From the NCBI GenBank assembly GCA_004375965.1, contig SOIS01000231.1, forward strand, positions 1 through 41,962: a DNA stretch of 41,962 nt. Direction: 5' to 3'. The notes beneath the pieces were generated by a model that saw nothing but the letters and a program-made list of their open reading frames with translations, did not search any database and was not told the DNA's origin. Of this stretch, positions 38,004-41,962 are shown in pieces (position 1 is the first letter of the stretch; each line of letters begins with the position of its first letter). This DNA comes from Candidatus Cloacimonadota bacterium (GTDB taxonomy: Bacteria; Hydrothermota; E44-bin80). The position numbers and the translations under genes are program-made.

Positions 38004-38836
38004 CACACAAGTACCTTCTCTTCCTTGACGAGTCTTTTTATTGTATTTGTTGGACATTTCTCCATGACGACATCCCAGTGTTCACAGTTATAGATCTTGC
38101 TGTAGTCAATCTTAGCAAGCATCTCATCCATATAGAAAGAACCATCCCCACAATTCTTTTCACAGAGACTGCAACCGATACATCCAACTTCACATATCTT
38201 TCTCACGACCGCACCTTTATCGGGATTGTTACAGGCAATTGTGATAGTAGCTGTAAGTTTTGTCTTATCAAATAATTCAATGGAGATAATATTCCTTGGA
38301 CAGGCAACCACACATTGACCACAGCCTGTGCATTTCACCAAATCAACAACAGGTAAACCTTCTTCCATCTCGATAGCATCAAAAAGACAGACATCAACGC
38401 AATCCCCATATCCAAAGCAGCCATAGGAACATGCAATTTCACCACCGACAATGTCTGCAACCTTACAGGTCTGTCCACCAATATAAATGGCTTTTTTCTT
38501 TCTTATCTCTTCGCTTGCACCACAGTGAACAATGGCAATCTTTGTAATTACCTCCTTACTCTCTATGCCGAGGATATTAGCAATATTCTCTGCAACTTCA
38601 CTATCTCCAACAGGACAATCATTAGGTTCTGCTTCGCCTTTAACAATTTTTTGGGCAAGATCATGGCAGCTTGCATTCCCACAGGCACCACAATTTGCAC
38701 CTGGCAACGCCTCAAGCACATGTTCTATCCTCGGATCTTCTTTCACATAAAGTTTCCTATTTGATATGGCAAGAATTACTGAAAAGAATAGACCAAGTCC
38801 TCCCATAGCTATTGTTGAAATTACTATAATGTTCAT
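38003..38836 (-). CDS. rnfB: Rnf complex subunit RnfB
   Basis: CGACGNASCHDLAQKI...CPVG, ferredoxin clusters CTGCGQCVVACP and CIGCSLCEKNC. Confidence 0.95.
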   Translation of the reverse strand: MNIIVISTIAMGGLGLFFSVILAISNRKLYVKEDPRIEHVLEALPGANCGACGNASCHDLAQKIVKGEAEPNDCPVGDSEVAENIANILGIESKEVITKIAIVHCGASEEIRKKKAIYIGGQTCKVADIVGGEIACSYGCFGYGDCVDVCLFDAIEMEEGLPVVDLVKCTGCGQCVVACPRNIISIELFDKTKLTATITIACNNPDKGAVVRKICEVGCIGCSLCEKNCGDGSFYMDEMLAKIDYSKIYNCEHWDVVMEKCPTNTIKRLVKEEKVLV

Positions 38837-38864
38837 CTTTTCAACTCCTTAAGCTTTTTAACTT

Positions 38865-39446
38865 TTATGAGGTGCTGATAATTCCTGAGAACCCCATAAA
38901 TGCAAGGGCAAGAAGTCCTGATATGATTAGTGTTAGTGGAGCACCTTTAAATGCCTCAGGTACATCTGCAAATTCCAGCTCTTCTCTTATACCTGCCATA
39001 ATGAGAAGAACAAGTGTGAAACCAACTCCAGAACCAAAACCGAAGACTATACTTTCAAGGAAGTTATATTCACGAAGCACCATAAATAGAGTTAATCCAA
39101 GAATTGCACAATTGGTTGTAATAAGAGGCAAATAGATGCCAAGCGCTCTGTACAAATCAGGACTGAATTTTCTGATAAACATCTCAACTATCTGAACAAG
39201 GGAGGCAATTACAAGGATAAAAGAAACATACTCAAGAAAAGGCACATTAAATCTCACCAGGATATAATGGTATATGAGCCATGTAACTGTTGCTGCAAGT
39301 GTCATCACAAATGTTGCTGCAAGTCCCATTCCAACTGCAGATTCAATCTTTGAGGACACACCAAGAAATGGACAGATACCGAGAAAGTATGTTAATACTA
39401 TATTATTTACTATTGTAGCAGCAATAAAGATTAGGATTATGTTCAT
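38865..39446 (-). CDS. rnfA: Rnf complex subunit RnfA
   Basis: NNIVLTYFLGICPFLGVSSKIESAVGMGLA; TTNCAILGLTLF. Confidence 0.95.
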   Translation of the reverse strand: MNIILIFIAATIVNNIVLTYFLGICPFLGVSSKIESAVGMGLAATFVMTLAATVTWLIYHYILVRFNVPFLEYVSFILVIASLVQIVEMFIRKFSPDLYRALGIYLPLITTNCAILGLTLFMVLREYNFLESIVFGFGSGVGFTLVLLIMAGIREELEFADVPEAFKGAPLTLIISGLLALAFMGFSGIISTS

Positions 39447-39455
39447 TTTGCCTCC

Positions 39456-40067
39456 TTACGCAGTTCTTTTTAACCTCTGATCAATTACATTCATTAATGC
39501 AATGAGAAATCCGAGTGTAATAAAAGCACCTGCAGGCAGAATCATTATCACCCAGGGCTCAAACCATGTTCCGAGTATTTGAATACCAAGGATGCTTCCT
39601 GAGCCAAGTAATTCCCTGATTGCTCCGAGAAGTAAAAGAGCAAGCGTGAAACCCAAACCCATGCCAAGTGCATCGAGGAAAGACCTATACAGTGGGTTCT
39701 TCTTTGCAAAAGCCTCTTGTCTTCCAAGAATTATACAGTTTACAACAATGAGAGGAACATAGGGTCCTAATTCCTTACTGATAGGAGGGAATTTTGCCCT
39801 TAAGTAAAGGTCTGCTATAGTAACAAACGTTGCTATGATTATTGTAAAGGTTGCAATCCTCACTTGATTTGGTACTATCTTTCTTATCAGTGAAACAACT
39901 ATACTTGTCGAGATAAGAACAAATGTCATTGCAATTCCCATTGATACACCGTTTATAACTGAAGTGGTAACTGCAAGCAAGGGGCACATCCCGAGCAGCT
40001 GTCTGAAAGCAGGATTTTCCTTCCAGAAACCCTTGAAGAATTCCATATAGAGTCTTACACTACTCAT
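39456..40067 (-). CDS. rnfE: Rnf complex subunit RnfE
   Basis: NPAFRQLLGMCPLLAVTTSVINGVSMG; PLIVVNCIILGRQEAFA. Confidence 0.95.
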   Translation of the reverse strand: MSSVRLYMEFFKGFWKENPAFRQLLGMCPLLAVTTSVINGVSMGIAMTFVLISTSIVVSLIRKIVPNQVRIATFTIIIATFVTIADLYLRAKFPPISKELGPYVPLIVVNCIILGRQEAFAKKNPLYRSFLDALGMGLGFTLALLLLGAIRELLGSGSILGIQILGTWFEPWVIMILPAGAFITLGFLIALMNVIDQRLKRTA

Positions 40068-40644
40068 TTTCACCCTCCCCACTTGGCCCTATCTCCTTAA
40101 CAATCTCCTTAACCTCTTTTATAGTTGCATTAAGTATATTTACAACCGACCTTGAAGAGACTGTTGCACCAGTTATAGCTTGAATTTCATTCGGGTTTTC
40201 GGGTTTCTTACCCTTAACATAGTCTATTGCTGGTAAAACAGACACACCACTAAACTGTCCCTTGAAATTATCCTCTGTAATCTTTGCACCCAGTCCCGGT
40301 GTTTCAACGGACTCAAGAATATCTATACCCGTAAGCTTCCCAAGTTCAGAATCAATGCCTACCATTATCTTTATGATACCCTGGTATCCGCTTCCTTTTG
40401 CAACAAATGCGTATCCAACAAGCTCTCCCTCCTCGTTTAACCCTTTGAAAATAACTTTTTCACCACGTTCTATTATTTCCACATTTTTTACATCTGGAAG
40501 AACCTTAAATATTGCTTCTTGTGTTGCTTTTTCTGCATTTATCTTTATCAAGGGTTCAGCATACTGGTTCATGTAGACGAGGGATAAACCTGAAAAGAGA
40601 CAAACAACAGTCAGGACAATTATCATATGTGCTGATATATTCAT
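40060..40644 (-). CDS. rnfG: Rnf complex subunit RnfG (FMN-binding)
   Basis: ESVETPGLGAKI, ITGATVSSRSVV flavinylation-type motif; start set at MNISAHM. Confidence 0.94.
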   Translation of the reverse strand: MNISAHMIIVLTVVCLFSGLSLVYMNQYAEPLIKINAEKATQEAIFKVLPDVKNVEIIERGEKVIFKGLNEEGELVGYAFVAKGSGYQGIIKIMVGIDSELGKLTGIDILESVETPGLGAKITEDNFKGQFSGVSVLPAIDYVKGKKPENPNEIQAITGATVSSRSVVNILNATIKEVKEIVKEIGPSGEGENE

Positions 40645-41585
40645 TTTTTCCTCCCTCCAAACTGAACAGGAACCGTGTAACGATTTATTAAGGGTGTGAA
40701 TGCATTCATTAATAGTATGGAATACATTACACCTTCTGGTAATCCTCCCCATGTCCTTATTATTATAACAAGAATGCCGCATCCTACCCCAAAGATATAC
40801 CTTCCTTTCTTTGTGACAGGGCTGGTAACAGGATCAGTTGCCATAAACAGTGCTCCAATCATTAAACCACCAGCAAAGAGATGAAACCAGGGTGTTGCGT
40901 ATTGAGCAGGTTTTATAAGATAGAGGACAGAGCTAAGGATAAGAACCGTTCCTATATAACTCAGGGGTATCCTCCAATCCATATATTTTTTTATAAGTAA
41001 GAATATTGCACCAATAATAAGTGCAATGGCACAGGTTTCACCAAGAGAACCGCCTGTGTTTCCAAGAAAAAGGTACAGTGTTGAAGTAATATTTTTGTCA
41101 AATTTCATTATAGATAGAGGAGTTGCAGTACTTACAGCATCAAATAGACCAGGTTTTATCCAGGTTGTAAGCATAACAGGAAATGTAGCCATCAGGAAAG
41201 CACGTCCAATGAGTGCAGGATTAAATATATTTTGCCCAAGTCCTCCAAAAATCTGTTTTCCTATAACAATCGCCATTACTGCACCAAGAAACCCAACCCA
41301 GAGTGGCAGGGATGGAGGAAGAACAAGCGCGAGCAAAAGCCCTGTGAGAAGTGCACTTCCATCGTTTATTGTTATGGTTTTTCTTCTTAATTTCTGAAAC
41401 ATCGCTTCTGTTAAGATTGTCCCTGCAATGCATACGATAATAAGAAGGAATGCCCTCAGTTTAAAGTAGTATATACTTGCAATTACAGCAGGAATGAGTG
41501 CATAGATAACACCTCTCATTACCATCGGTGTCGTAGGTTTCTCCTTCTGATGGGGCGAAACAGAAATAATAAGGTTTTCTTTCAT
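40641..41585 (-). CDS. rnfD: Rnf complex subunit RnfD
   Basis: NDGSALLTGLLLALVLPPSLPLW; GQNIFNPALIGRAFLM; STATPLSIMK. Confidence 0.95.
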   Translation of the reverse strand: MKENLIISVSPHQKEKPTTPMVMRGVIYALIPAVIASIYYFKLRAFLLIIVCIAGTILTEAMFQKLRRKTITINDGSALLTGLLLALVLPPSLPLWVGFLGAVMAIVIGKQIFGGLGQNIFNPALIGRAFLMATFPVMLTTWIKPGLFDAVSTATPLSIMKFDKNITSTLYLFLGNTGGSLGETCAIALIIGAIFLLIKKYMDWRIPLSYIGTVLILSSVLYLIKPAQYATPWFHLFAGGLMIGALFMATDPVTSPVTKKGRYIFGVGCGILVIIIRTWGGLPEGVMYSILLMNAFTPLINRYTVPVQFGGRKK

Positions 41586-41589
41586 CGTA

Positions 41590-41962
41590 TTATCCTTTCT
41601 TGCTCTCTAAGTTCCTTAATGCCAGTTTTCCAAGCTTTATGTATTGAACAATCGGAATCTTTGAGGGACATACGAATGCACAACTTCCACACTCTATGCA
41701 ATCCATTATATGACAACTATCCAATCTTTCCCACGCCTCACCTTTTGCAAATCTTACGTATTCTGTTGGTATAAGGTACATTGGACAGTGGTCAACGCAT
41801 CGTGCACATCTTATGCAATTAACCTCTTCCTCAATATCAATCTCATCTGCTGTTAGGACAAGAATTCCTGATGTTCCTTTAATAACAGGAACACCCATAT
41901 CAGATTGAGCAATTCCCATAAGAGGACCACCCATAATTACCTTCGCTGCATTATCTTTCAAC
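41590..41962 (-). CDS. rnfC: Rnf complex subunit RnfC, C-terminal part (continues beyond window)
   Basis: VIMGGPLMGIAQSDMGVPVIKGTSGILVL, CIRCARCVDHCP, CIECGSCAFVCPSKIPIVQYIK. Confidence 0.93.
   Translation of the reverse strand, partial: LKDNAAKVIMGGPLMGIAQSDMGVPVIKGTSGILVLTADEIDIEEEVNCIRCARCVDHCPMYLIPTEYVRFAKGEAWERLDSCHIMDCIECGSCAFVCPSKIPIVQYIKLGKLALRNLESKKG

Overview
AT-rich bacterial chromosomal window, about 40 protein genes, one tRNA, no rRNA and no CRISPR. Left to right: purB (-); parA-parB, three tandem M42 peptidases, an M23 peptidase and a bactofilin (+); rph, rluD-like, topA (+); an HhH-fold protein (-); DUF1015 (+); UspA and GNAT (-); a very large CPBP-type membrane protease with a duplicated ectodomain module (+); a five-gene ABC efflux cluster with lepB inside it (-); YIP1, YbjQ, anti-sigma and ECF sigma (-); groES-groEL-fmdB-lipoprotein (-); tRNA-Val (-); glcD-like, glnA, a shortened methyltransferase, and an amino-acid permease fused to a PTS EIIA-like domain (+); a class IV (HDAC11-like) deacetylase (-); and rnfCDGEAB-rseC (-, rnfC cut by the window edge). 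The genes are mostly housekeeping. The less expected signals are: (i) intergenic regions built from several families of degenerate short-word tandem repeats, including two matching arrays flanking lepB and a repeat that supplies the C-terminus of an ABC ATPase; (ii) GTAGGGGC-headed palindromes at the 3' ends of convergent genes; (iii) a CTG start for parA; (iv) a non-CIRCE inverted repeat at a strong groESL promoter; (v) unusual domain architectures (double-module CPBP protein, APC-EIIA fusion, HhH protein lacking catalytic residues, internally deleted methyltransferase). All calls are from reading the sequence; no database search was run. The organism is probably an uncultured-lineage bacterium, but I cannot name it.
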